A stretch of 64,000 nucleotides of DNA, taken from positions 96,167,290 to 96,231,289 of the forward strand of contig CM075649.1 in assembly GCA_037953625.1 (NCBI GenBank), read 5' to 3'. Under the pieces are notes generated by a model that saw only the letters and a program-made list of their open reading frames with translations, ran no database searches and was not told where the DNA came from. Position numbers and translations under genes: made by a program. Below, one piece after another: positions 12,153 through 22,842 of this stretch. Within the stretch, counting starts at the first letter, position 1, and every line of letters begins with the position of its first letter. Source of the DNA: Crotalaria pallida (Eukaryota; Streptophyta; Magnoliopsida; Fabales; Fabaceae).

Positions 12153-12165
12153 AAGTTGGGGAGAA
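12153..12165 (+). other. Polypurine tract of B
   Basis: The purine-rich aagttggggagaa lies immediately before the 3' LTR start TGTAACACCC, in the position of the plus-strand primer. Confidence 0.85.
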
Positions 12166-12361
12166 TGTAACACCCGTCAAAATCCTCGTATTGTTTGAAG
12201 CACTAAAGAGATTTATATTTTTGAGAAAATGTTTTTGAAAGAATATTTTCTTGAATGGATTTCTTATTTCATGATTTCAAAGTGATGAAGGATTTTAAAG
12301 GAATGGTTTTCATGGAATGATATTATGAGTTTTAGAAATTGAGTTTTGGAATGGTTGTGTA
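12166..12361 (+). repeat. B 3' LTR, first piece
   Basis: These 196 bp repeat 4728 onward almost exactly, then stop at the insertion point of C. Bases 12357-12361 (gtgta) are the left copy of C's target duplication. The LTR resumes at 34621. A short local repeat (tttagaaattgagttttgg) near 12332 is absent from the 5' LTR. Confidence 0.95.
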
Positions 12362-12623
12362 TGTAACACCCCAAAATTTTAATCCCCGATTAATGAAATG
12401 TTAATTATAAATTAATTATAATTAATTATTTCCATATTAATCCTTGATTAAAATATGTGTTCATATAGTTGGTATATGTGTGTGAATTGATTTAATAAAT
12501 ATAATAAATGCCTAAGATGAGTATTTTGCATATTAGTCCCTGGGTTGGGACCTAGAGGTAATTATAGGAAAGATTTTGGAGGGAAAGTAGATAAAATAAT
12601 TATTTTTCAAAAATTTGGAAAAA

Positions 12624-12655
12624 TACTCGAGTATTTTCTGAAAAACTCGAGTATT
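12624..12655. promoter_or_regulatory. Pair of TACTCGAGTA palindromes upstream of C's TATA box
   Basis: Two CTCGAG-centred palindromes 21 bp apart lie about 130-160 bp before the TATA-like box at 12782. The position suggests promoter elements. They are also present in the 3' LTR near 31322-31354. Confidence 0.5.
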
Positions 12656-12781
12656 CTGGGTCCAATTGCACGAGTTAGTGCGTTTGGTGAGTCACCACGA
12701 ACGATTCTCTTCTCTCGCCACGAAAACACCTTCTTGCCAACGCCATGGGTGGCGTGTCGACGTGCATGAGCTACCTCTGCT

Positions 12782-12791
12782 TCTATTTAAG
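12782..12791 (+). promoter_or_regulatory. TATA-like box of C 5' LTR
   Basis: tctatttaag is a moderate TATA match in a non-coding stretch. It is conserved at 31481-31490 in the 3' LTR. A capped transcript would start near 12815. Confidence 0.45.
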
Positions 12792-13055
12792 CTCATCAAC
12801 ATCCCTTAGTTGAGAATTTTGGATCAAACTTGCTTTGTTGAAGAAGTTAGGGTTCTGAGTTTGTGCTCTTCGATTCTTCTTCTGTGAGGTTAATTGAGTA
12901 ATAATCTATACACGAATACAAAGCTCACATCTCGAGCTTTGTATAAACACCAAAATCGTGAGGATTGAGTGAGTGTGTTGGGAGAATTGGAGATTGGAAG
13001 TGAAGCTGTTCTTGGCCAAGTTTGTGTCTGGAGCTTACTTTGATCTTGATTTCTG

Positions 13056-14702
13056 GTAAGCTCACGAATTCTTGAGTCTCAAATTCAGTTTCCTTAGTTA
13101 GATGATGTTGCATAGAGTATAGAAAACTTAATTTCCCCAATTTATTTCTCTGTTTCATGTACAAACCGATTCCACTTTGGTGTGGTACTCAAAATGCTCT
13201 GCATGTGGCATTTGAAGTTGGTTTGAGAATTGTGGAGCCTTTTTCTTGTCAATTCTTGTTTGGAAAACATCTGAGAGGTAAGGGGAAGTAATTATATTCA
13301 CTAGATAGAGTTTAAATTTCATTAATTGTGTTAGAGAGCCACCAAGAGGCTCTAAGGGCTTAGTTTGAATAGGAACTTTGGTTTGGAGACCAATCCATGC
13401 TCTATGACTGTGATGAGCAAGTTCTATATCATGCATGCAAGCTTAAATGAACTTTGTTTCATGAATATTGTGCTTATTTTGCAATTTGAAGTGTTGAGTT
13501 GCTAAATTGTATATTTCATGCATAATGGATTGATTCTATGTCAAATTTGTTATTTGATATGAAATGAGTATGTTAACATGTTCAATATGTGGTATATGAA
13601 CTATTGTGATCACTATTTTGGGTTAAAAATGTTTAGAAATTGAAATGGTATGTAAAAACCAAGTTTCACTCTGTTCTGTCTGCAGATACTCGAGTATTTG
13701 GCTTAATACTCGAGTATTTCGTGGTGCACCAGAGTGAAAATTGGCGCACCAACTTGGGAATCAGATTGAACACTCGAGTAATGTATGAACTACTCGAGTA
13801 TTCTGGGTAATGGAATACTCGAGTATCTCATGAATTACTCGAGTATATTTATGAAAACCTGAAAACCTAAATCTCTTAAAAGATATGAACGACTCGAGTA
13901 TAATCATGAACCACTCGAGTAGAATCTGGGAAATGATAAACTACTCGAGTATTTTGGAAAAAACTCGAGTATTTTTAGTCAGATACTTAAAAATACCATT
14001 TTTCAATTCTAAGTCATTTTGTAACTCTTAAAGGACAATAAACCAAGTGATCCTGGACTTAAAGGAAATTGATTGACGTTATGATGTTTTCATTTGAATA
14101 ATGATACGTTGCTCGGGAGGCACGTAATGTATTAATAAAAGGATAAAACATCAATCAATCCCTTTTAAGTCAAGTAATGCATTCATTCTGGAGTTTGGTT
14201 GGTACGACGAATATCATGTTTTTGACAAACATGTGGAGGGCCTCTGGGAGTGCCAATACACTTGCTTGATGACACGTCGTTGACGTGGTCGGCTGAGTGA
14301 ATGCCGATATGGTTATACCGTTTGGATGACGGTCCGTTTGGATGACGGGATATGCTCGGGTGACATGGATACCAAGCTTGTCGTGTACATTCTAGGTGAA
14401 TGTACGAATTGTTGTATACCTAGGAATACAATGCACTGTTGAGTGCTGGGTTGTCAGGGATGGACGTCAGAGAGTGACATAGTATGATGGAGATAGGCTT
14501 GAGAGCTAAAGTCATGCATCATGCCACTCATTTAAAATTAATTGTGATAAATGAAATAAGTGTGAGCATCCTATGTGCATTCATTAACTGCTAAGTGTTA
14601 TATGTGATTGTTGTCAATTGATGCATATTTACACATTCATAGTGCACAACTTATTCTCTATTGGTTATGTGTATAGAATTGCTTACCCCTACGCCCTTGT
14701 AG
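13056..14702 (+). other. Putative LTR-internal intron of C
   Basis: A donor-like ctg/gtaagctc at 13055/13056 and an acceptor-like cccttgtag/g at 14702/14703 frame 1647 bp, with the ORF's ATG only 3 bp after the acceptor. Equivalent paired signals occur in J (46962-48271). No transcript evidence is available here, so splicing is a prediction. Confidence 0.35.
13686..13975. repeat. Array of ten CTCGAG palindromes in C 5' LTR
   Basis: Ten copies of (t)actcgagta lie 15-60 bp apart in a 290 bp stretch, often as TACTCGAGTA. The 3' LTR array (about 32384-32675) keeps nine, one having changed to CTCGAC. The spacers are unrelated, so this is not a simple tandem repeat. The centre of each site is a CG dinucleotide. 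Copia-like LTR E carries the same motif. Confidence 0.85.
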
Positions 14703-14705
14703 GTG

Positions 14706-15176
14706 ATGTCTCGTTACATTGCTTGCATCGAGATCCAGCCACTTCCTAGTGGCACATGGATCTATGAGAACCATCGCACGGTGTTCGAGGGTGAGGTAGA
14801 GATTACCTTCTACCACCCGAACCCGTTGATCCGATTCTGTCCTCGTAGATTTAGGATTCCCATCATATACACTATGCATGTACCCCCGTTTTACACTTAC
14901 CATGGACCACCTCCCACGCGACCAGCTCGCTCTTACCATAGTTTTCGTTTTCGACCTACCCGCTCTCACCCTTTTACTTCGAGAGTCATCCGAGAGGAGA
15001 CTCCCCCTTCTGATCCGAGTAGCCCAGTCAGGGTTTCACCATCACCTGACCCGGTACCCAGTGGTAGGGTACACTCACCCTCGGATGAGATCGAGGAGGA
15101 TCCGGTGGAGGACGAGAGTGGGAGCGAGCCTGTCGTACATTCTACTGGGAGTGATTGGAGGGACGATGATCCCTAG
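14706..15176 (+). CDS. LTR-encoded 156-residue protein, C 5' LTR copy
   Basis: This open frame sits inside the LTR directly after the putative splice acceptor. Translation most likely starts at ATG 14706 (MSRYIACIEI). I do not recognise a family. The first 60 residues look globular and aromatic-rich (SGTW, VFEGEVEITF). The middle is Arg/Pro/Tyr-rich (about residues 48-95). The C-terminal third is Pro/Ser-rich and then acidic (DEIEEDPVEDES). No signal peptide, membrane span or catalytic motif is visible. The spacing W-x8-[WF]-x-G-x2-E-I resembles the B-family LTR protein. The 3' LTR copy is also fully open despite 11 base differences. Confidence 0.55.
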   Translation: MSRYIACIEIQPLPSGTWIYENHRTVFEGEVEITFYHPNPLIRFCPRRFRIPIIYTMHVPPFYTYHGPPPTRPARSYHSFRFRPTRSHPFTSRVIREETPPSDPSSPVRVSPSPDPVPSGRVHSPSDEIEEDPVEDESGSEPVVHSTGSDWRDDDP

Positions 15177-15920
15177 GTATATGCATATGGTATGTGATGA
15201 GGATCGGTGGATTCGATGTGTGGGTGCTGTGGAGAAGACTTGCTGCTGCTGCTGTGTTGATGATGATACTACTACCTTACTACTTATGTTTCTTTGACTG
15301 CTGCTATCACTACTACTACATCTGATGAGGCCAGATCTACGTGACCACCCTTGGAGTTTATGTTTTGGTTATGTACATATATTGTAGATATACTTTTGGG
15401 GTACTCTAGGGCTTTGGTCATATCACTATGTAGATCGGATTATGGACTTGTATTTTAGAACTTGGAGACTTGATATGGGGACTATGTACTTATCACTCTT
15501 TTCATACTTATGTATATATATCTCTGTTTACAATATTATCAGTTGCATAGTCCTATAACTTCCGCTTTACTCTGATTTAATCTATCTAAGGGCTCGGCTA
15601 TATATATCATTTGATGGTATCAGTATTATCGAACAAAGTATGGGTAACTTTAATTACTTGTATGATACCAAGATGTTTCCAAAGAGCGAATGTTACCCTA
15701 TTTGTGAAAAAGGTTTTAGAGATCGCCGAACTCGATACAAATGTTTTGAAATGGTTTAAAGTTTATTCTCCAAGAATTCCAAATGACAATTTGTGCACCC
15801 GCTTTAAAAGAAAATTTTATTTTCCATATTTTCTTAACACTCACAAGTCCATATATTATCCAATATAATAGCATAAATATTAGTTTATATTTGGGTAATT
15901 CGGAAGGGTGTCACACTGAG

Positions 15921-15932
15921 TGGTATCAGAGC
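15921..15932 (+). other. Primer-binding site of C (initiator tRNA-Met type)
   Basis: TGGTATCAGAGC lies 5 bp after the end of the 5' LTR. Confidence 0.92.
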
Positions 15933-16402
15933 AAAAGTCAGATCCTGTAGTAATGGAAGTAGTTCAGAAAGGTAGTCATCAACATCAAGTAGGTATCTCC
16001 AAGGCAATTACATTACTTTGAATGTTTTTATTTTGTTTGTTGAGGATTATGTAAGATCCATGAAGAATGTTTTGATAAATGCCAAAAGGTTTTGAACAAG
16101 CTTAAATGTGTTGATCAAGTTCAAGCTCAACAAGCAACAACAAACATCAAGTGATAAAGAGAGAGCCAACTCATGAAGACTTAGTTTGGTAGTTTGTGTT
16201 TTATTGTTTTATCTTTTGGCTCACAAGTCTTTTAGTTTATGAGTTTGGGTAGAGTCATTAGAGGGTAGTGAATCTCTTTTGATTGCATGATTATATCATA
16301 TTTTGAGTATTCACTTTGCCTAAAATCAATAGGTGGCTTAAAGGTTTGAAAGAAAAGGTTTAGATTTTGAGAAAACAAGTTTTTAAGTGTTTTTTGAACT
16401 GA

Positions 16403-16590
16403 CTACTCGATTAGCCACTTGATTACTCGAGTAGAATTTTTGTGTCTTGCGCAATTACTCGATTAAGGGGCTGATTACTCGAGTAGAATTTTGAAGCCTT
16501 GCGTAAATACTCGAGTAGTAACTCAAATACTCGAGTAGTGAACACTTATTACACTTGTTACTCGAGTAATGACTTGGCTACTCGAGTAAC
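16403..16590. repeat. Palindrome array in solo LTR E
   Basis: Six CTCGAG-centred sites (tactcgagta class) and two hybrid CTCGAT sites lie 75-260 bp before the TATA-like box. In the related LTR M the same position carries TTAATCGATTAA sites instead. Confidence 0.85.
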
Positions 16591-16665
16591 ACGAGCTGTA
16601 ACTGTTTTTAAATGAGTTTTTCACTTCTCAAAAGCACTTCTAACCATTCCTAACTTTTGGGTATT

Positions 16666-16675
16666 CTATATAAAC
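16666..16675 (+). promoter_or_regulatory. TATA-like box of solo LTR E
   Basis: ctatataaac follows the palindrome array and is conserved in M near 57969. Being in the sense orientation of C, it could start transcripts into C's gag. Confidence 0.55.
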
Positions 16676-17886
16676 TTTTTCCTAACCTTTGTGAATCATT
16701 ATTACAATATTCCATCATTTTGATAATCAATTTTACAAGAATCAAAGCCACTCTATTCTCTCTCACTTTCTCAAGATCAAAGTTCTCATTTTTACATTCT
16801 TTGATCAAGAACCTTGAATCTCTCATGTTGATCTTTTCATAGCTTTTGAAAGAGATTCATAGGATTGTTATTTGTTTTCATTTGAGTTGTAATCTTTGCA
16901 AGAGGCAAGCTATCTACAACACTTGGAAGTCTTGGTTGTGAATCAAGCAAAGTTATATTGGAAGCCTTGGTGTGGCATTTCATCAAGCACTTGGAAACCT
17001 TGTTGTGTTAACAAGCAATTGGAAGTCTTGTAGTAAAGCAAGCATTGGAAGTCTTGTTGTGGGGTATCGGCAAGCAAAAGAGAAGAGGTTAGATTAGATA
17101 TCAATAGGGTTACAAGGCAAGGGTGTGGTATCTCTTGTAGGCTAGCAAGAAGGGAGTCTTGTGAGGCATTTACTTGTAATTTGAGAAACTCTAATTCCTC
17201 ATGGTGAAGAATCTCTCTTGGTTGAAGAGGGGACTGGAGTAGCTTTCAAGTGGATGAAAGTGAACCAGGATAAATCACTATGTCGTATCTCTAAACTATT
17301 TACTCTTTACAATTCTTGTTATTAATTGTGTTCTTGATTGAAAACCTAGAAAAAGTGATTTTTCATAATTGATTGAATTGAATCTTAATTGTGCAAAATT
17401 GATTTTGGGAAAATCATTTTCATAACCTAGGTAATCAATAAGAATATAGGTGTTAATTGTTTCCGCTGAATCTCTGGTTATACTTGTTAATTGATTGATT
17501 TTCGTATTTGATTGAAAAGTGATTTTTTCAATGTACAGAGGCATTAATCGATTAGTTCATGTCATTAATCGATTAAGGCTAAAGAATTTCAAGAAAATCA
17601 TTTGTTTTAATCGTTTTGATTTGTTTCTTGCGAAAATCTTTCAAGGTTTATCTAACACCTATTCAACCCCCCCTTCTAGGTGTTCTCCTAGTGTGTCCTA
17701 GTTGTTTCACTCACCGATTTTAGGTTTTCACAGATTAAATACCCTTGATTTGTTTGTATCTTGTCTCTTTGAGTACAAGACACAATTGATTGTAGATTTA
17801 ATAAGTTTAAGATAGAGCCTTAGAATAGGTAGTGTAATGGAAGTTTCTTTGGTTCAACATATGTGACCCCATAGCGCAGGTCTAAT

Positions 17887-18858
17887 ATGGCAACTAGAAA
17901 CCAAAATCACACTAATACGATGCTAGAAAGGATCACCACGGTGCTGGAAGCCATGCAACGACAGTCTCAACAACCATCTCAATCGGTCAACCCGTCTCAT
18001 CAAGGTAATGTGGGTAACGCTGAAGCGAAGACTTTGGCTGATTTTAGAAGCTGTAATCCGCCAAAGTTTGAAGGCGGATTTAAACCGGAAGAGGCCAACA
18101 AGTGGATTCACACCATGGACAAGATCTTGAGAACGTTGGAGTGTTCTGATGTTCAAAAGGTGGCGTATGCAACCTATATGTTAGAGGAGGAAGCTGAGAA
18201 CTGGTGAAATCACACGATGCAGCTTCTGCAATATGAAGGAAGAGAGGTAAGTTGGGGAGTATTCATGGAGAAGTTTCTCCAAAAGTATTTCCCTGAGGAC
18301 TTGAGAAGGAAGAAGGAGGTAGAGTTCTTGCAGCTGAAGCAAGGAAACATGAGTGTGGGTGAGTATGCAGCTAAGTTTGAGGAGCTGATGAAATACTCTC
18401 CATATTATCAGAACAATCCAGATGAGAGAAGTAAATGCATTAAGTTTGAAGGAGGCTTGAGGCCAAAGTTGAAGTCGATCTTCAGTTACCAGCGGATTCA
18501 AAGCTTTCCTGCACTGGTAGACAATTGTAGGATGTATGAGGATGATACCAAGGCTGAGGAGGTGCATGTCTCGGAAAAGAAGGACAATCAAGGCTATGGA
18601 CCTCAGAGGCGTAAAGGTTTCAACAACCGAGGCAAAGGACCGTATGATCGCCGAGGGAAAGGCAAAGGAAAAGCTGGTGGTTCTGATAGAAGGGATTATC
18701 GGAGCGAGGCTCCATTCTGTGACAAGTGCAAGCGCAATCACTATGGCCGTGTGTGTTGAGGGACAAGTGGTTGCTTTAACTGTGGAAAGCCGGGACATTT
18801 TGCAAGGGACTGCAAGGAACCGGCCAAAGCCAATTCAAGAGGGGCTGCTGATAGGCCT
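17887..18858 (+). pseudogene. gag: Element C gag (two stops)
   Basis: The nucleocapsid precursor starts at ATG 17887 (MATRNQNHTNT) and is in one frame with pol. The retrotransposon Gag domain covers roughly residues 60-200 (CNPPKFEGGF, KYFPEDLRRKKEVEFLQL, MSVGEYAAKFEEL). It is followed by a basic Gly/Arg/Lys-rich stretch and a CCHC zinc knuckle (CFNCGKPGHFARDC, 18772-18813). Two in-frame TGA stops break it: 18205-18207, where relatives read tryptophan, and 18757-18759 just before the knuckle. Both fit single transitions. There are no frameshifts, so decay is recent. Confidence 0.92.
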
Positions 18859-21694
18859 ATGGCTCAAGGGAGAGTTTTCACCCTTAGTGGAGTGGAAGCA
18901 AGTCGGTCTTCTGATCTGGTGCAAGGTAAATACTTGCTTAATGGTCAGTCTTGCTATGTTTTGTTTGATTCTGGTGCAACGCATTCATTCGTTTCGTATG
19001 AATGTGTAGACCGTTTAGGCTTGATTATGTCTGAAATGCCTTATGCTCTCAAAGTAGAAACCCCTACTAATGCTCTTGTAGTTGTCTCTAGAGCATGTCT
19101 TGACTGTCGTATAGAAGTGTTAGGACAAACCTCTAAAGTAGATTTGATCTGCTTACCCTTAGTACAATTAGATGTGATCTTGGGAATGGACTGGTTAAGT
19201 CAAAACCAAGTAATCATTGATTGTGATAGAAAAGTAGTGACCTATAGAAGCCCAAAACCCTCCGGCTACGTGTGCCTGTTAAACTCTGAGGTGGAGAAGA
19301 ATGGTCCAAGGATGGAAGAGATCCCCATTGTCAGAGACTTTCCGGAAGTTTTTGCGGATGAGATCCCTGGTCTGCCACCAAGAAGAGAAATTGAATTCGG
19401 TATCGACTTAGTTCCGGGAACTGGTCCCATTTCTATCGCTCCCTATAGAATGGCACCACCGGAAATGGCAGAAATGAAGAAGCAGATTGAGGAGCTACTA
19501 CAGAAACAGATGATTCGACCAAGTGTGTCACCTTGGGGTGCTCCGGTTTTGTTTGTCAAGAAGAAAGATGGTAGTATGAGGATGTGCATCGACTACCGGC
19601 AACTGAATAAGGTCACCATCACGAACAAGTATCCATTGCCGAGAATAGATGACCTTATGGATCAAGTTCGTGGAGCTTCGGTATTTTCTAAGATTGATTT
19701 GAGGTCGGGGTACCATCAGATCAGGATAAGAGAAGAGGATATCTCTAAAACTGCATTTCGATCTCGATACGGACATTATGAGTATGTCGTGATGCCGTTC
19801 GGATTGACTAATGCACCAGCCATTTTCATGGACTACATGAATCGAATCTTTAGACCTTATTTAGATTCGTTCGTGGTTGTGTTCATTGATGATATTCTCA
19901 TTTACTCTAAGAGCCCGGAGGAGCATGCCGAACACTTGAGGATAGTGTTGAGCATCCTAAAGGAGAAGCAATTGTACGCCAAACTTACAAAGTGTGAGTT
20001 CTGGATGAAGGAGGTTAAGTTCTTGGGGCATGTGATTTCGGACAAGGGAATAGCCGTTGATCCGACGAAAGTGAGTTCGGTTTTGCAATGGGGGCAACCA
20101 AAGTCGGTCACGGAGGTGAGAAGCTTTCTTGGTTTGGCTGGTTCCTATAGAAGGTTTATAGAAGGTTTCTCGAAGATCGCACTGCCTCTGACGAAGTTGA
20201 ATCGGAAAGATCAACCATTCCTATGGGATGAGAAATGTGAAAGGAGTTTTCAAGAGTTGAAGGAAAGGTTGACATCGTCTCCTGTATTGGTTCTGCCTGA
20301 TACACAGAAGAGTTTTGATGTGTATTGTGACGCGTCGAAACAAGGTCTTGGGTGTGTTTTGATGCAAGAGGGACAAGTCGTCGCCTATGCCTCGAGACAG
20401 CTAAAAGTTCATGAAATGAACTATCCAACCCATGATCTGGAGCTGGCAGCTGTGGTGTTTGCATTAAAGATCTGGAGGCACTATCTCTATGGCACTACGT
20501 TCCGGGTGTTCAGTGACCATAAGAGTTTAAAGTACCTCTTTGATCAAAAGGAGTTGAATATGAGGCAACGCCGATGGATGGAGTTTTTGAAGGATTATGA
20601 GTTTGAACTCCATTATCATCCTGGAAAGGCCAATGTTGTGGCAGATGCATTGAGTAGGAAGGCAATGCACATCAGTGCAATGATGGTCAGAGAAGCTGCA
20701 CTAATAGAGGAATTATGGGATTTGAGTCTGATGATGCAAGTGGAGCCGACAAGTATCAAGATGGGGATGCTGCAGATTGCTAATGAGTTTCTACAAAGGA
20801 TTCGGGAATTGCAAGGCAAGGATGAGAAGCTCATAGAAAAGAGGAAGTTGATGGAAGAAGGCAAGGAATTGGAGTTTCAAGAAGGGAAGGATGAAATCCT
20901 TCGCTTTAAAACAAGGATTTGTGTGCCTGATGATTTAGAAGTAAGAAGGATGATTCTGGATGAAGCGCATAAGAATAAGATGAGTATGCATCCGGGAGCT
21001 ACCAAAATGTACCAGGACTTAAAGAAGCTATTTTGGTGGCCTGGTTTGAAGAAAGACGTAGCTGAATATGTGGCCTGTTGTTTGGTGTGTCAAAAGGCCA
21101 AGGTGGAACATCAAAGGCCAGGAGGATAGTTACTTCCTTTGGAGATTCCATTGTGGAAATGGGATGGCATCTCGATGGATTTCGTGTCGGGATTGCCAAG
21201 GACATCTACTGGTCATGATGCAATCTGGGTGATTGTGGATCGTTTGACCAAGTCGGCGCATTTCATTCCCGTGAATATGCGCTATTCGTTGGAAAAGCTC
21301 ACTCAGTTGTACATCAAGGAAGTTGTTCGTCTGCACGGTGTACCATCAAGCATTGTGTCAGATCGCGATCCGAGGTTTACATCGAAGTTCTGGGAAGATC
21401 TGCATAGAGCCTTGGGTTCAAGATTGAAACTGAGTTCTGCATACCATCCTCAGACTGATGGCCAAACGGAGAGGACTATTCAGTCATTGGAGGACATTCT
21501 ACGAGCCTGTGCTTTGGAAGGACAAGGGAATTGGGAGCAGATGTTGCCACTCGTGGAATTCACTTACAACAACAGTTACCACACGAGTATTGGAATGGCA
21601 CCATTCGAAGCTTTGTATGGGAGAAAGTGCCAGACACCATTATGTTGGTTCCAAGTGGGGGAGAATTCTCTGGTTGGACCAGATTTTGTGCAAG
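18859..21694 (+). pseudogene. pol: Element C pol: protease, RT, RNase H, integrase (first part)
   Basis: The frame continues from gag. The aspartic protease motif DSGATHSF starts at 18967. Reverse transcriptase carries FVKKKDGSMRMCIDYRQL, MPFGLTNAPAIF and catalytic FIDD (19882-19893). RNase H begins with YCDASKQGLGC, and the HHCC integrase finger covers about 20985-21126. An in-frame TAG at 21127-21129 separates the finger from the integrase core (DFVSGLP, SIVSDRDPRF, YHPQTDGQTER), whose D, D and E residues are present. The frame stops at 21694 where D is inserted, and 21690-21694 (gcaag) is D's duplicated target. The remaining C-terminus is at 30492-31018. Confidence 0.95.
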
Positions 21695-22820
21695 TGATGA
21701 GCATTTTATTTCCCATTTTTCCTTGCATTATTTTACTCCTATTATTGATACTTGTTGCCTATTTGACATTGTTTAGCTTGATTTATTGATTTAGAGTTTA
21801 TTGGACTAATATTCTGAATATTGTTTAATTTGGGATTATTTAGCCTAATTAATTCTATTTCTATTTTCAGGTCATATTTGGCACAAGGGCTTTTTGGACA
21901 TTTTGGGAATGAAGATTTAATTTTGGAAGAGAAGATATATGATGAAGTGAAGATTGTAATCTATCTTTAGGATTAGTTGAGATTTAGTTATATCTTTTAA
22001 GATTTAGATTTTATCTATAAGATATTTTTTTTAGATTTAATTTAGAGATTAAGCTTTCCTTAGGTTTTGGGCCCATGATTTAGGCCCGTTTTGTGATTTA
22101 AAAAGCCAAATTCGTGTAAACCCTTGGGGGGACCTTCCATTCACGTTTTTTACATTCTCTCTCATAGAGAAGGCTTAGTTTTGCTCTCCAAGCTTGTGGA
22201 GGCTGCTAGGGTTTCTCTCTCTTCCCTTTTCTACACGTTTTTGGTATTTTTCTTCATGGAAGGCTAAACTCTTAGGTTAAATCCCTTTGGTAATGTATCA
22301 CATACTCTTGAGGTTTTGTTCTTAATGCTATTTCATTTTTATTCACTGTTTTCATGCTTATTGATATGTTATGGTTCGCTTAGTTCCATTATATAGAGAT
22401 AATCCATGTGTATGAATGCTTAATTTATGCAAACTCGTAAAAACTCCATGCTTTGGCTTTTAATGCTTAATTAGAGGTTTGGGTTTTGGGGTGAGAATTG
22501 AATTTTCGCTTAGTATTTAATTCTCACGAGTTGGACAGTGAAGAGGAAAGAAATTGATCTTTTGTGACCGATGATAGAGTTGTGAACGCGAGCCAAAGGG
22601 GTTTATCCGCTTTTCCTTATCTGTTTCTTCGTTTTAATTTAATTCTGTTTTGATTTCAATTATTCAATATTCAATATAAAAAAAAACCCCCCCTGTTTTC
22701 TATGCATACTATGTGTTCGACCTTTTGCTTGATAAGATATTCCTAGGGAGACGACCTAGGAGTCACTTCCTAGTACTATACTTAAACTGTTTTTATTTGT
22801 ATCGGGTACGGCCTCGATCA
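21695..22820 (+). repeat. Element D 5' LTR
   Basis: The 1126 bp begin TGATGAGCATTTT and end ACGGCCTCGATCA. The A-run then C-run at about 22677-22690 differs in length from the 3' LTR. Confidence 0.95.
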
Positions 22821-22824
22821 AATT

Positions 22825-22842
22825 TGGCGCCGTTGCCGGGGA
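22825..22842 (+). other. Primer-binding site of D (tRNA-Asp type)
   Basis: TGGCGCCGTTGCCGGGGA lies 4 bp after the LTR end. It is complementary to the 3' 18 bases of plant tRNA-Asp, a primer used by Athila-type elements. The 700 bp from here to gag hold no recognised gene. Confidence 0.9.

Larger units (their letters stand above)
10884..12165 (+). other. B interior: non-coding, no gag or pol
   Basis: This 1282 bp stretch lies between B's primer-binding site and polypurine tract. I find no gag, protease, RT, RNase H or integrase motif on either strand. The only coding-side remnant is the very end (12131-12165), which resembles the post-pol block of Tekay elements (ggggacgaga then ttaagttggggagaa). 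It may hold packaging signals, but none can be identified from sequence alone. Confidence 0.8.
12362..15915 (+). repeat. Element C 5' LTR (3.55 kb)
   Basis: It ends GGAAGGGTGTCACA just before the primer site. Contents: two CTCGAG palindromes upstream of a TATA-like box (12782-12791), a putative intron (13056-14702) holding ten more palindromes, then a 156-codon ORF directly after the putative acceptor, then about 740 bp of AT-rich terminal sequence. The copy at 31061-34615 has the same layout. Confidence 0.95.
16050..17732 (+). mobile_element. Element E: copia-like solo LTR in C's leader
   Basis: The insert starts TGTAAGATCC, ends GGTTTTCACA and is flanked by a perfect gatta duplication (16045-16049 and 17733-17737). 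No internal region is present, so it is a solo LTR. It aligns over about 1.1 kb with M (57445-58490), and its start resembles G (44334). It holds a TATA-like box (ctatataaac, 16666-16675) and an array of palindromes just upstream of that. The TG..TTTTGATAATG-style start and the attcaacccccccttctaggtg stretch near the end are typical of long copia LTRs, so the class call is by resemblance. A short frame inside has no recognisable product. Confidence 0.85.
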
